Origin: Ceratotherium simum simum
Lineage: Eukaryota > Chordata > Mammalia > Perissodactyla > Rhinocerotidae
Reading direction: 5' to 3'
DNA: 64,000 nucleotides
NCBI RefSeq assembly: GCF_000283155.1
Contig: NW_004454207.1
Location: 14,294,834 to 14,358,833 of the forward strand
Below are positions 36,359 through 48,639 of this stretch, one piece after another. Below the pieces are notes generated by a model. The model was given only the letters and a program-made list of their open reading frames with translations, was not told the origin of the DNA and ran no database searches. Both the position numbers and the translations under genes were made by a program. The first letter of the stretch is position 1, and every line of letters starts with the position of its first letter.

Positions 36359-36889
36359 ATAATCACCAATATCTGGTATAGTGCCTATCACATGCTAAGA
36401 ACTCAAAAATATTTAATGAAAAAAGGATTATATGCAGACTCCTCTGGGTCCATTATTGGATTTCAGGGTTCATTTAAAGAAGGGATCCACTGAACTGGAA
36501 CAATTTAACCTAAAACTTTTCCTTAATTACATTATCTTGTTTTAGTTTTTCTCATTAAACTAAAAACACGCTGAGTTTTGCTTTTTATCCATCTAGAAGA
36601 CTTTAGTCCAATTGCAGTTATCACAATACATGTAGTTTGATGTCTATAATTCTATCGTGTGGGTTTTTTTTTTTCTTTTTTCTGTTACCTAGTTGTTCCT
36701 CATCTATTTTTAGTTTTGATTACTGAACTATGTCCTTCTTATGTTTAACTTTTACATGGTTTGGAAGATAAAAGAGCAGAGTCCAAAAAAACAGGACAAG
36801 AGGACTAGGACAGGAAGATTATTTATACCTGGCCCAGGGAAAAATATTAAATCCCTAAATTAAAATACAGCTAGATCCTGACGTGCAGG
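36359..36889 (-). mobile_element. Possible old L1 fragment within intergenic DNA
   Basis: The part at about 36540-36750 is T-rich and contains 'gttacctagttgttcctcat ctattttt', which resembles reverse-complement text of ancient L1 copies. The rest of the stretch is unrecognised. Confidence 0.3.
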
Positions 36890-37255
36890 AAATACTATTT
36901 TTGCTCAAGTTGTTCCCTCTTCCCAAAATGACCTCACCTAGCTTCTCCGTTTGGCTGATTTTTCAATTCTCACAATAACAAAGTCTTTCTAGAGTTACAC
37001 CTGCCCCCCTCTTCTCACCCCGAGAGTTAGGTATTTCTAATATGTGCTGCTTTAGCTCTCTGTGAATATATCCATCAAAGCACTCTCCTCAAGCATTGTT
37101 CTTTTTGTTTACTTACCTGTCCCCATGGAGAGATCATTAGCAACCTGAGAAGTGGAAGGGCGTATTCCATTTCTATATCTTCAGCACTAAGCAGAATGCC
37201 TGGCAGCTTGGAGGGCTCAATACGTATTTGATGACTGGATGGATAAGTAAATGAA
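36890..37255 (+). mobile_element. L2 LINE 3' end
   Basis: 'caagttgttccctcttccca' leads, through decayed text, to 'cttcagcactaagcagaatg cctggcagctt' and 'gagggctcaatacgtatttg atgactggatgg', which is the L2 terminal segment. Two overlapping 116-codon minus-strand open frames here are antisense and not genes. Confidence 0.55.
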
Positions 37256-38929
37256 CTATAACTAGATTCCAGTGGAAGACGCAATGGGCAGGGGAAGCCA
37301 TAAGGAATGTAAGGCTTGATCTGAAAGCAACAAGTAATTTGACACTGACTTGGTGGAGAGGCAGCATGCCGTGGAGGGGAAACAATCTGAGAACAGGCAC
37401 AGAGATGGGAGTAAGCATGTTGCACTGCCAGGATGAGGAGGCAGGAATATTTGGAGCAGCGAGATTATGTTGGCAAGTAGGAGATTTCACAGGAGGGGGG
37501 ATATTTAAGGCCTTAAATAGCAAATAGAGCTATTTGTTTTTGATCCACTAGGCAAAAGGGGAGCTAATGCTATTATAATCCAAAGGCCAAAGGAGGTTGT
37601 ACTGTTTTCACTGAAGTTGCTGAGTCTTGTTGTTCTTGTTTATTTTTTTTCCTGAGAATGTTATGCTGTAATTTCTTTCTGGTCTTGTTCTGTGACATAA
37701 TTAATATGGCTCATTTGGACAGAACTGTCAGGAGCATTAATTAAAATTATTATGTTCCTATTGACTGTGAGACTGTTGTGCAAGCATTTAAAGCCAGAGA
37801 AAAACTCTGGTAACTGGAAAACCTAAGACGACATAAGCTTCAAATCACTCTTTATGTTTTAGCATCACATAAAGATACTAAATGAGAAAACCAAGGTACT
37901 GTTGTTATTAATGTCAAATAATATCTATTTAAGTGAAAGGACAACTATTATTTGAATGACAAAATGTGAGGTATTGTAGGAAAAAATACTCTCACTTTCA
38001 AAGAAGTTTCATTTTTTTTCCTTTGATACTAGTAAAAATTTCAGTTATCAACTGAAATACATGAGAGAAAAGGGTCTTTAAAACTCCTCTCGTACACTTT
38101 TCAGCACTATAGAGTATATTTAGTGCAAAAAAAAAAAACCTCAACCTTTTAGTTACCGGTTAGTTTCCTTATAATAACGACTTAGAAAACTGAGGCTTCT
38201 AGTTGTATCTTCTGAATGAGGTTCTCAAGTTGTTGCAACAGAAAAAAATTGATTACATTCTACTGAAAATGGTTGACTTTTGATCAAGTACGCCTTCCTT
38301 CATCACGTAATCCCTCACTAAGTGAAATTAATATTGAAAACTTTTTTAACATGATTTTTTGTGCCTTTTATGTCCAAGTTTGAGGTCATATTAAAATTAT
38401 CAAGTACTCACCCCCAAGTGCTCTGTTGTACATGCAAGAATATGATCAAAGAGGACTGACAACCAAGTAAACTTAGGAATTTGAAAAAGCCATAAACAGA
38501 GCTGAATTTCAGAAGTATCTTCCATGGAAAGTTCATTGTTTTATATAAGTTATCTTAAATCGGTCTTTTTCTCACAAAAGCAGGAACTATGACAAAGAGA
38601 GCAGAGTACAGAGATGTCATGACTATGATATCTTGGGAAGGAAACAGCAATGGTGGATCTAGCCATAAGGCAAGCAAAGTATTCTTCCTTAAGTATTTCA
38701 TTCCTCCAACAATTAAGGACACTTGTGGCCTGCTCTGATACAAAATTAAAGTAACATCAAATCTTCTACAGAAGATTTTCTCCCAAAGGAGATCTAAGCA
38801 ACTACAGTGGAATTCATATGGAGTCTCAGAACACATCTTTGGCCAAGCATACCTCTATTCAAGAGTCAGCAGGGCTCTGTAGCTGCTGAAATTGCCAGCT
38901 TTGCTAAAACATAACAGTCCCCAAGTTTC
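37256..38929. other. Intergenic DNA, nothing recognised
   Basis: The stretch 37260-37560 is purine-rich and somewhat GC-richer. No gene or repeat was assigned in the whole interval. Confidence 0.4.
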
Positions 38930-39500
38930 CGGGTGTTTCAGCATCTATTGCTATGCAACACATCACTTAGTTGCTTAAAAAAAACCACAATGTGTTATTT
39001 CCTACAATTCTCTAGGTCAGGAATTCAGGCAGGGCTTGGCTGGGCAGCTCTTCTGCTCCACATAACAATGGCTGAAGTCACTCTCTCAGCTGCGTTTGGC
39101 TGGTGGCTGAGCTAGCCTGGGAGATGCAAGATGGCTTCACTCACATGTCTGGTACCTCAACGCTCTTCCACGTGGCCTCTCTATCCTCACGTGCTGTCTC
39201 CTCCTTCAGTTTTCTGGTATAAGCTTCTTTACATCATGGAGGCTGGCTTCCTGTAAAGACAAAGTAGAAGATGCCTCTTCAAAGTTAGGCCTGGAACTCA
39301 CAGAGTCATACCTGCCATATCCTAATGGTCAAAGTAAATCACAAGGCCCACTCAGATCCCAGAGGAGAGGAAATTGATTCCATCCCTTGATGTGCATACA
39401 AAAAGGGAAAGAATTGATGGTGGTCATCTTTGGAAACCAACCACACACTGTATATGTAAGTTGGTTACTTAGAGCACAGACTGGCCTTCCTCCTGTCCTC
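38930..39500 (-). mobile_element. MaLR LTR (MLT1-like), diverged
   Basis: The plus strand reads 'ctattgctatgcaacacatc', 'acttagttgcttaaaa', 'tctaggtcaggaattcaggc agggcttggctgggcag' and 'ggaggctggcttcct'. This is the reverse complement of an MLT1-type LTR end and middle. The far part is decayed. Confidence 0.65.
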
Positions 39501-39544
39501 AGAGTAGCTATGGCGACCTCAAGCACATCTTCTGGCAGTGTGGT

Positions 39545-39810
39545 ATAAGCAAGTATAGGGCAATGTGGGAATTTAGAGTCAAACATATTCTAGATTGAAT
39601 AGTGGTTCTACCTCTTCTGAGTTAAGTAATGCAGTATAATAAAAGGCCACCTGAGCATTGCTTTCCAAATCTGTGAAATTGAAATAACATTACTACCTTG
39701 GATAGTTATAAAAATTAAAGACCTACATAAAGATATTGACATATATCAGTGCTTAAAAACGTTTGTTGTTGTTGTTATAATTATTATAATAATTGTTATT
39801 ATTAGATGAG
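39545..39810 (-). mobile_element. MIR SINE followed by ATT/GTT-rich tail
   Basis: 'tctacctcttctgagttaag', 'tttccaaatctgtgaaattg', 'ttggatagttataaaaatta' and 'tatcagtgcttaaaaacg' follow reverse-complement MIR. A short (GTT)n and (ATT)n patch follows at about 39762-39805. Confidence 0.65.
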
Positions 39811-41979
39811 TGACAGGAAATAGCTTTCTAGCATACTTCTACCTAGAATCCTTTCTATTCAAAAGGAGAACTGAAAGACTAGAAGAAAACTGTGATGCTC
39901 TTCTGAGACATCTCAAAAGACTGTGAGACACTCTGGCCTTCTAATGCCAGGAGCCTCTTAAATGGGAAGAAGGCTTATAGAATTAAGGAGAAACCACACC
40001 CTCAGAATTGTTGGCTGACCCAGAAAGAGATAGGGATTGCTACCCTTCACCTCCCTCCTTTAACATAGGAATGGAATAAGCTCCCGAGAGGAAAGATGTA
40101 GGACAGTATACCACAGACCTCCTACCAAATGCTTTGGTTACAAAACTCAAATAAATAATAGCAATATAACTTTACAAAATAGACTCTCCATGTTTAAATA
40201 TTATATATGATATAAATATATAATGAATATATTATATATTCTTATCTAATTTCTTACATATACATGCATATACATATACATACGCTAAAAGAGATTCACT
40301 CTGTTAATCTTCCCAAAGACAATGATTTATTATTTTTGTTGTATGAAAGAAAGGGCATTCTGCATACATTGCACATGCTTCGATCAGGGTCAGCTTCATG
40401 GGCATGCTCCCTGTGCTGTTGAACAGGGGCCCATGCTTAGAAGGCTCCAGGTTTGCTTTAATGCTCTGCTGTCACCATCTTGAAATTCTTAGTAATTTTT
40501 GAATAAGGGGCCCTGTGTTTTCAGTTTTCACTGGGCTTGACAAATTAGTTAGCCGGTCCTGGCTTCGATATACTGTTAACTATGAAATCATATAATTCTG
40601 ATTAGAAATTTTTAATATGTTTATTTATATGTGTTTATGAGTAAACAGATACATGTATAAAATATTCATAGACAAAATGTGATTCAACCATTCAACAAAT
40701 AACTATTGAGGGCAGATTTATACCTATGTTAAGAATATATTACTTTATTATTTACTACTATATTATTTTATATGTTTTTATCAGGAAAAGAGAACGTTTT
40801 ATGATCCCTGAGACAGATGTTCCAGAGAATGTTATTTGAAAGCTATTTATTAACTATTCAGAGGAGGGCCAGTGACATGTAGTTGCCTTCTCCCTAAGTG
40901 TCAACCCAGTGGCGTCTCTCGTGGCTCACTCAGTTCCATGTGCTCACTCAGCCAAAAGTAGTACCTTTACTGTCATAAAAATCATTTTCATTATGCAAAA
41001 TAAAATGATTCAACTGCCAAAAGCAATCTTCATGACAAAAAATAGCAGTTCTTTTTTCTCTTTTTACAAATAAAATTAAGTATAATAGCAGTATGTTGAG
41101 CTTGAGGAATGATGGAATTCTCTTTTTTTCCTGTATATGGTTTTAGAATTCCTTTGGCTAATAAATTAGAGTAATTCCTCTATGTAGAAACATCTTGATA
41201 TAAAACATCAAGTGATTTCTAGAAACTTTCATATTTTGAAGCTTAAGAAGATAAAATATAAGCAAGTGGTCAAATTAAGCAACTCAGTAAAGGCTGTGAT
41301 AGTAAGAGAGGTCTCATGGTTCCCAATGGCTTTCAAAATATAAAGTAGTAAATCAAATTTCATTGTGTCCTCACAGAAAGTATTGTGGTAGCTTAGTCTC
41401 CATCATAGAACTGGGATCACCAACTGTTTGCTTCTAAGTAATGACAGCCCTGGTAAGAAAACCGCCAATCTTCAGCTTATTCAAAAATCTCAAGTCTTTA
41501 CTAAGCCAAATCAACAAATCCACAGTTTGAATTCTATTTTTGCATCTCCTTGACAAATCTCTAATTAAAAATACAATGATTTTTAGTATCACACTAAGGC
41601 GGTGGATTACACTTTATGCCTTTTTGTTTCTAAATATTAATATGAAATTCCAGAACCTAGAGAGTCCTCCCACATTTTATAAATGTTGATAAAGAATTTC
41701 AGAAAAACTAAGACTATAAGCAAAATCGCTGTATACATGTGAGAGAGCTTTGATTACATAGGCCAGTGGTGCACAGATACACTCAAGTTTTTGCATTATT
41801 TATGAACAAAAAAAGTCTTAAAGATCTGCTGACCTTAAAACACTTTTAGCCACTTTACTATTTTCTGAGTGTAACAAGTAGAAAATAGTTTGTGTTGTGG
41901 GAATCCATAATAAAAACTCAAAGGCAGATTGCATTTTGATTAAGTATGGATAGTAGATTAGGTTATTGTTGAGCAAATA
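39811..41979. other. AT-rich intergenic DNA
   Basis: TA-rich low-complexity sequence lies at about 40195-40285. No repeat or gene is identified elsewhere in this 2.2 kb. Confidence 0.4.
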
Positions 41980-42400
41980 TTCACTCTCGATCTCCACTGC
42001 CTCCTCCTAGATGGGAAGAGTATATCTTACATCCGTGATCCACTGATGTTGGGTTTGACCATATGACTTGCTTTTTCCAATGGGATATTAGTGGGTCTGA
42101 CATAAACTGAGACATGAAATGTGCTCGTGGGATTGTGGGTTTGGGTTCGTTCTCGTGCATAGTGTATCACTGCCATGAGAAGAGGCTACAGGTAGCCCCT
42201 GGTGCAAGGAGGATGAGAGACACATGTAGCCGACTTGGCTCCTAGCTTCAGCTTGGAGCGAAGCCCAGACAAACTCAGCCAAGATCACAAAACATCGGCC
42301 AACTTGCAGAAGCATGAGAGAGAAATATATACTTGCTGTATGCATTGAATCTGGGCTTTTTTTTATACAACACAATTCAGACACTAGCTAACTGATTCAA
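41980..42400 (+). mobile_element. Old LTR, ERVL/MaLR-like
   Basis: 'gggtttgaccatatgacttg', 'ctttttccaatgggatatta', 'gcccctggtgcaaggaggat' and 'gcccagacaaactcagccaa gatca' followed by 'agagagaaatatatacttgc' give the LTR-like order seen in several old MaLR families. Both ends are blurred. Confidence 0.5.
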
Positions 42401-43079
42401 CAAACTATCCAAAGAATTACACAGGTATTTTTAAGCCTCTCCAGGGCAAAATCTGGTTCAATATCTACCCAGGCAAGGTACGTTAGATTCATTGCTAGAA
42501 TTGTTAAACCAAGACTTTAAACAACATGAGATTACTTGAAAATAACATTCTCTACAAAAATTATCTGTGCAAAATTACTAAACATTTATATTAAAATATA
42601 CACAAATTTAAATTATCTTATACCATCAACAATATGTTCATCCTGACATTCACCAAATATTTTTTAATGTCTGTTATAGGTTACCAGGCACATGTGAGCA
42701 TCATTTAGACCCCTAACCAGGTGTGCACAAGGAGTGGTCAACAGTTCAATAAGCACAGGAAAGAAGATCCATCTAGGAACTTTCTGACACATTCTCCTCA
42801 TCACCTTCGTCTCATGTTGTCTCAACTGGTTACTATACTCTTTCCTGCTGACTTGGCTATTTCCAGAAGTTTTACTACTATGACTGTTTACTACATTTCT
42901 CTACCTCTTTTTTACTGCTTTCTGTTTTTACAGCATTTTAACTAAAGTGTCACCAAGAAGAAAATTCTCCTAGAAAACCTATCTTTCTAATTTAGAGCAA
43001 TTTGGTTCCTGTGAATAGGAGGAAAGAATGGTAAAACATTCAAATTTTTTTCACTATCCTCTATGAAATGTATGTTCTA
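42401..43079. other. Intergenic DNA, nothing recognised
   Basis: I could support no repeat or gene in this stretch. Confidence 0.4.
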
Positions 43080-43205
43080 TCAACTTCAAGCAAATTACTT
43101 AGCTTCATTGTGCCTCAGTTTTCCTTCCTCATCCATGATATGGGGAAAAGAATTGAGATGATCAAATGATGTGTCTGAAAACACTAAACTAATGTAAGTC
43201 ATTTT
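43080..43205 (-). mobile_element. MIR SINE fragment
   Basis: 'aagcaaattacttagcttca', 'ttgtgcctcagttttccttc ctcatcc' and 'gatatggggaaaagaattga' are the central part of reverse-complement MIR. Confidence 0.7.
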
Positions 43206-43939
43206 TCTCTCTTCTTTATTTACAGGCAGTTTTCAGCCATATCAAATTTTCCCCTTACAAAAAAGCTTGTCTTTTACTATTTCAATAATATATCTCCTGT
43301 ACAGAGTCTTCCAGTAAATAAAAATGTGTTTCCTCTTTACAAATGCAAGAAAAAAATTTTATATGGAAAAACTTTTTTTCTCTAAATTTCTACTCTAGCA
43401 TTGCTATTATGGATACACTTGAGTGTGAGTTTATTGCTACACAATGGTCCAAATGGTCCAAAATAGATCTTGTCAATGAACAGATTGTTATTATGATTGG
43501 TATGTTTGCACCAGGGTTGTAAGCGTTTCATAAAATATGTATGTTGTTTTGTTTTATTTGATTTTGTTCTTTTTTATTTCTCCATGATGTTTTTGTTTGA
43601 AGTTGATGTGTCTGATTCAGCTATAGCTTGGTCATTGCTACATGACCTTTCCTTCTTGGCATTTGTCTTTGGGCTATTTATCCAGTCATCAGTCCAAGAA
43701 CCAGGAAAAGGAAACAAAACCTAGTTTCATTCAAACAGTAAATGTAGTAGAAGTACAAAAGGATTGGTCAAAACCATGTTTGAAATTTTCAAATGTTATT
43801 TCTGTATTATATACTTCTCCGTATATATTTGATTATCTATGTATCCTATACCTCACTGCCACGAATATCTCAGAGATTTCTTACTGTTTAGTTAAATTCC
43901 TCTACACCTTTAAAAATGTCAAATCATAAAAATTGAGTT
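43206..43939. other. Intergenic DNA, nothing recognised
   Basis: A T-rich stretch with two short open frames has no recognisable content. Confidence 0.4.
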
Positions 43940-43956
43940 AAAAAAAAACTATCCTA

Positions 43957-44213
43957 GGGGCTAGCGCGGTGGCGTAGCAGTTAAGTTCCCGCATTCTGCT
44001 TCAGTGGCCTGGGGTTCGCCGGTTTGGATCCTGGGTGCGGACCTGCTCACCACACATCAAACCATGCTGAGGTGGCCTCTCACATAGAAGAGCTACAACT
44101 CTACAACTACAATACACAACTATGTGCTGGGCTTTAGGGAGAAATAAGAAAAAGAGGAAGATTGACAGCAGATGTTAGTGCAGGGACAATCTTCCTCAAA
44201 AAAAAAAAAAAAA
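43957..44213 (+). mobile_element. ERE SINE, first of a tandem pair
   Basis: The head 'ggggctagcgcggtggcgta', box B-like 'ggttcgccggtttggatcct', body and one tail module with poly(A) are visible. The same target text (aaaaactatcc) precedes it, follows it and also follows the next SINE. It differs from its neighbour in body and tail, so the pair is not a local duplication. Confidence 0.92.
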
Positions 44214-44238
44214 GAAAGAAATGGAAAAAAACTATCCA

Positions 44239-44484
44239 GGGGCCAACCTGGTGGCATAACGGTGAAGTTCGTGCACTGTGCTTCTGTGGCCCGGGGTTTG
44301 TGGGTTCAGATCCCGGGTGCAGACCAACGCACTGCTTGTAGAGCCATGCTGTGGTGGCGTCCCATATAAAGTAGAGGAAGATGGGTATGGATGTTAGCCC
44401 AGGGCCAATCTTCCTCAGCAAAATGAGGAGGATTGGCATCAGATGTTAGCTCAGGGCTAATCTTCCTCAAAAAAACAAACAAAC
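44239..44484 (+). mobile_element. ERE SINE, second of a tandem pair
   Basis: The head 'ggggccaacctggtggcata', box B-like 'gggttcagatcccgggt', the 'catataaagtagaggaagat' body and two tail modules are present. The tail is 'aaaaaaacaaacaaacaaaa'. The target text aaaaactatccag lies on both sides (44226-44239 and 44485-44497). Confidence 0.93.
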
Positions 44485-44497
44485 AAAAACTATCCAG

Positions 44498-45639
44498 TTG
44501 CTAAGATAAAACTCATATTTAAAGACCTAGATTAAAACTAAAGTTTAATAGGAAATATTTATTTTTATTTAAAAGCCCAATGTCCTTTATGAATAACTTC
44601 CTTAAATGACAATAAATGTACACATGCCTCAATAGTTATCACAACATTAAATGTAGATGCAATGGAACCTGAAATTTAATAATTCTGGGGAGAGTTTCTT
44701 AAATTTTGGAAAAGCACGACTCTAAGCAACGAAGAAGTTAATTACTTCAAAGCTTGTTGATTTTTTCTGAGAAAATAAATTTTTAAATATTATATACACA
44801 CCCTAAGGCTCAGCTGGTGTCTTACATTACGTATAATATGATTGTGACAGATCCCGTAAAATGTACCATTGAAAATGGAAAAGGACCTCTTTAATGTAAA
44901 CACCAAATATTACACATTAATCACGATATGCTTTGCTATCAATTTTGTATTTACATATAAGTGCAATGCACACATTTTCTTTTCTTTTAAATGAATTGTA
45001 GGTGCATTTAAAAAAATACATTATGCTTGTAGACATTGACATTTTTAAAAGCTCTTCAAGTTGAAATCAAATTAGAACAAACAAGTTAATATTAATTTTA
45101 ATAGGAACACCAATGACTCAGTGTAGGAAAAGCCGATAATGAGTTGTTCTGTTTTGCCATCGTAATGTACATTTAATGTGCTGTCCTTCACATAGCAACA
45201 TGATGCCACCATCAGAACATATGCTTTGTGCTGTTTTTCAACTGGTGATAATGAGTTTTTTCCAAAGCAAATACACTACACAACCGTATTTTGCCAAATT
45301 CTCTAGATGCCATTAGTAGAGGGACTGAGTATCTAGGTCTAACTCTTTATGAAATGTATTTTTTAATTTACTCATTACTTTGTTATGCTTGTGGTTTAAC
45401 AATATTCTGAGTGGATTAATCTATTCATTAACATTGAATGAGAACTTACTATCTCTGCTAATTATAGTAAAAATGTTTATTGGATATCAATAGAAATTGC
45501 AAGTTCTGGCACCGAAATGTTAATAATTTTTATGTATATGCAATAGAATAATGGGTGATTAAATTATTGTCTATGTATTCTGAGTCTTCTGCAATGAGTG
45601 TGCTTCACTACCCATTCTTTAAATGTTGGATTGCCTTCA
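44498..45639. other. AT-rich intergenic DNA, nothing recognised
   Basis: About 1.1 kb shows no identifiable repeat or gene. Confidence 0.4.
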
Positions 45640-46740
45640 TATTTCTTATCTCACTCTGTACTCGCTTCCTTGACAATCTCATTCATGTTCATTGCTTCCG
45701 TCTTCAAACACCTGCTCATGACTTCAGATAGGCATCTCAAGCCCAGACCACTCCTCTAATATTCAGCTTCATATATATCTCTGCTTACCTGATATCTTCA
45801 TTTGACTATTTATCAAAGGTGCTTCAAACACAACCCTCTTTAAGTTGAAGTCACAACCATAACTCCAAATTTCATCCATTCCTATCATTCCCATTCTTCG
45901 TAAATTGCACACTTGCAGAATTCCCCACCTCAGTAGGTGATGCAACTGTGAAAGCAGGTGCACATGCCAGGGGTAGAAGCGAGCATTTTGACACTGTGTT
46001 CTCCTACACCATCCATATGCAAACTAGCATATAAGTCCTGCAAATTCTATTCATACATGGCTTTCTAATCTATCCAAATTTCTCCATCTCCAATGTCACA
46101 ATCCTGGAATACTGTACAAGTATCTGGAATTCTTTTTTCTACATGTTTTTGTTTGTTTTGTTTTGCTTCCCTTAATCTGTTTTCTCCATTGCAGCCACGT
46201 TTTTTTATGTGATCTAAAGATCACTGTGTGATCTTTACAAAATGTGTATCTGATCAGGTCATTCTCCTGCTTTAAAACCTTAAGTGGTTTTATTTTGCAT
46301 CTAAGAAGAAACCCAAACTCCTTCCTATACTCTCCCCATTGACTTTTACACTCAAGTCAAACTGGTCCTCTTCCAGTCTATCGAGTGCACCAAGCTTACT
46401 CTTCAATCAGACCTTTGCACAGGCAGTTCCCTTAAGGAATGGTCTTCAAGCCTCACCCCACCCTTGTTAATCTAACTCACATTCATCCTTTTTTCTGGGT
46501 TAAAGTACTAATTCTTCAGGACAGCCTTCCCAAACCTATTGGATCAGATAGTCTCCTACTATTTTATTTCCTTGTCCTTTTCCTTCATAACCTTTAACAG
46601 TCTGTAATAAATGCATATATGTGTCTATTGGATTTATATCTCTCTCTCCCACTAGATGATAAGCTCCATGAAGGCAGGGTCTGTCCACATTTTGCTCACC
46701 ATTTTATCCTCAGCTCCCAGCACAGTGTATGGTCAAATTA
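45640..46740 (+). mobile_element. L2 LINE 3' half
   Basis: The long L2 order is preserved: 'gataggcatctcaagcccag', 'atctgatcaggtcattctcc', 'tgctttaaaaccttaagtgg', 'aagaaacccaaactccttcc', 'cagacctttgcacaggcagt', 'gataagctccatgaaggcag', 'ggtctgtccac' and 'cccagcacagtgtatgg'. It is the best preserved L2 in the window but has no open reading frame. Confidence 0.82.
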
Positions 46741-46887
46741 TTTACCAATAATAACTGTTGAATTAAGGATGATAATATTTTGTATTCATAAAAGTATTAA
46801 AGTGGAGGTAAAACATATGAAGTCAGGTTGGTATTCAAAGTGCATAGAATCAGATCATGTTCACTTGCTATAAGAACGCATAAATCT

Positions 46888-47102
46888 GGGCCGGCCCTGT
46901 GGCTTGGTGGTTAAGTGCGCGCGCTGCGATGCTGGTGGCCCGGGTCCCGATCCCGGGTGCGCATCGAGGCGCCGCTTCTCCGTTCATCCTGGGGCCGAGT
47001 CCCACATGCAGCAACTAGAAGGATGTGCAGCTACGGCATACAGCTATCCACTGGGGCATTGGGGGGAAAAAATAAAATAAATAAAATCTTAAAAAAAAAA
47101 AA
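46888..47102 (+). mobile_element. ERE SINE, CpG-rich and apparently young
   Basis: The head gggccggccctgtggcttgg and many intact CpG dinucleotides (gcgcgcgctgcgatg) suggest a recent insertion. The body 'gcaactagaaggatgtgcag' runs straight into an A-rich tail without the usual tail modules, so it is a different subfamily from the others here. A perfect 16-bp direct repeat, aagaacgcataaatct, flanks it (46872 and 47103). Confidence 0.95.
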
Positions 47103-47118
47103 AAGAACGCATAAATCT

Positions 47119-47624
47119 GACTTTGAGATTCCACTTTTGACTTGAGTAAAAAAGACAACTAATTGTCCACCAGATTTTAAAAATATAGTTTCTCTTAAAT
47201 AAAAGTGCTAAGCTAAGAGCATATTTCCTAAGGATCTTTTCAACTGGATGCTTAAGATGACTCTATCATGAACAATGTCTTTACAATAAATATCATGCTA
47301 ATTTTTTCCTTATAATGACTTGAATACTAGTTTATAGTTGAGACCAATTTTTAACCATCATTTTGATTATCAAAATTATGAATAATATTACAAAGAAAAA
47401 ACAAAGAAAAGAAAAGGCTAAAACAGCAAGTATTGAACAGGGTTGATTGCAATACATAAAACTAAATAAAGTTGCTTATCCACTGTCAAGGAATCTTTGC
47501 CACTTCTGACACCCCTCTTCTCTATCTCTTGTTCAGTCTAAGCCTTTACTATCTTTATGATTTCGGTCAAGTTCCTGGTTATAGTAAATATAAACTACAT
47601 AGATGAATGAAAGCTTCTTAATCT
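47119..47624. other. Intergenic DNA, nothing recognised
   Basis: I could support no repeat or gene in this stretch. Confidence 0.4.
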
Positions 47625-47765
47625 TATGAGCCTCAGTTTCTTTGCCTATATAATCCAATTAACAAAACCTACACCACAAGGTAAGTATGATAATGCACAG
47701 GGCACACTTCCTTGCACATCATGGGTCCTCAATAAATAACTAGTTATTATTGTTTTTATTTTACA
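47625..47765 (-). mobile_element. MIR SINE
   Basis: 'tgagcctcagtttctttgcc', 'acaccacaaggtaagtatga', 'ataatgcacagggcacactt' and 'catgggtcctcaataaataa' follow reverse-complement MIR to its 3' end. Confidence 0.75.
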
Positions 47766-48176
47766 ATGTTTGTCCTACCTCCTTACTCTTTCCCCTCATA
47801 TTCTTGTGGCTCAATAACAGACAGATGTTTTACATAATGGAGTGGGGAAATATGTGTGCCCCATTTCATAATTCAGTCACACCTCTGATTTAAAAAGCAG
47901 TCTGGGAATCTAGGCTGATTCAATTTTTCCAGCCACAACCACATCTTTCTTAGGACACATCTCACTTGTCTTGTAGTAGTTGATAGTTCGTCTTCCCATC
48001 CCTTCTTACCTGTCGCATGAGTGCACACACATACACTGAGCAGGCTAGTTCTAACATTCCACTAAGAGTGAAAATAAAAAGAAAACAAATGAATGACAAA
48101 CCAAAACCTCTTAACCAATCAGATTTTAAATGCTCCAAGTATTCCAGCATCCATTCACAACTTTCAAACAACATTT
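47766..48176. other. Intergenic DNA, nothing recognised
   Basis: I could support no repeat or gene in this stretch. Confidence 0.4.
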
Positions 48177-48410
48177 CTTTACAGGTAAAATATACACACT
48201 GTTTATACATAACTTTAGTAACTGCTAGGGTCTAAATTAACCAAACTTTCCTCTTTCCTTGGTAGGCATCCTTTATTTTTTTTCTTAATTTCAAAAAGAG
48301 ATTTCTAACAATACTTCTTTTACAGGTAAAACATACAGGCCCTCAGTGTTTAAATTAATTAAACTTGTCTCTTTGGTAGGCATCTTTTTTCTCCTTAAAT
48401 CCCTATAATT
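48177..48410. repeat. Two-unit diverged tandem duplication
   Basis: Unit one (about 48177-48300) and unit two (about 48309-48410) share, in the same order, 'ttctttacaggtaaaa' / 'ttcttttacaggtaaaa', then 'atacacactg' / 'atacaggccc', 'aaattaaccaaact' / 'aaattaattaaact', and 'ttggtaggcatc' in both. The spacing is about 130 bp. Unit two lacks about 20 bp in the middle. A weaker third similarity, ending 'ttggtaagcatc', lies near 48570-48612. Confidence 0.7.
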
Positions 48411-48639
48411 TTTTCCCATTTTCAGCCAAGGAAAATTTTACCAACTACCTGGTTACAACTTATCATATTATTATTATTTATATGTTGTTGTTATATTTGT
48501 TTGGCAGATTACTCCTTTCCAAATGAATTAATGCCATTTCACTTGAAATTCCTTTTATATTACTTATGCATTTCCTTTAGAATCTAAAATTCTTTTCTGT
48601 TTTTGGTAAGCATCAGTGACAAACAACAAATGCTTATAA

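Noticed and set aside
37075..37523. Two overlapping 116-codon minus-strand frames
   Set aside because: They lie partly over an L2 3' end, overlap each other in different frames and have no recognisable protein content.
43957..44484. Tandem EREs as a local segmental duplication
   Set aside because: The two copies differ in body and tail structure, and the target sequence rather than the SINE is what is triplicated.
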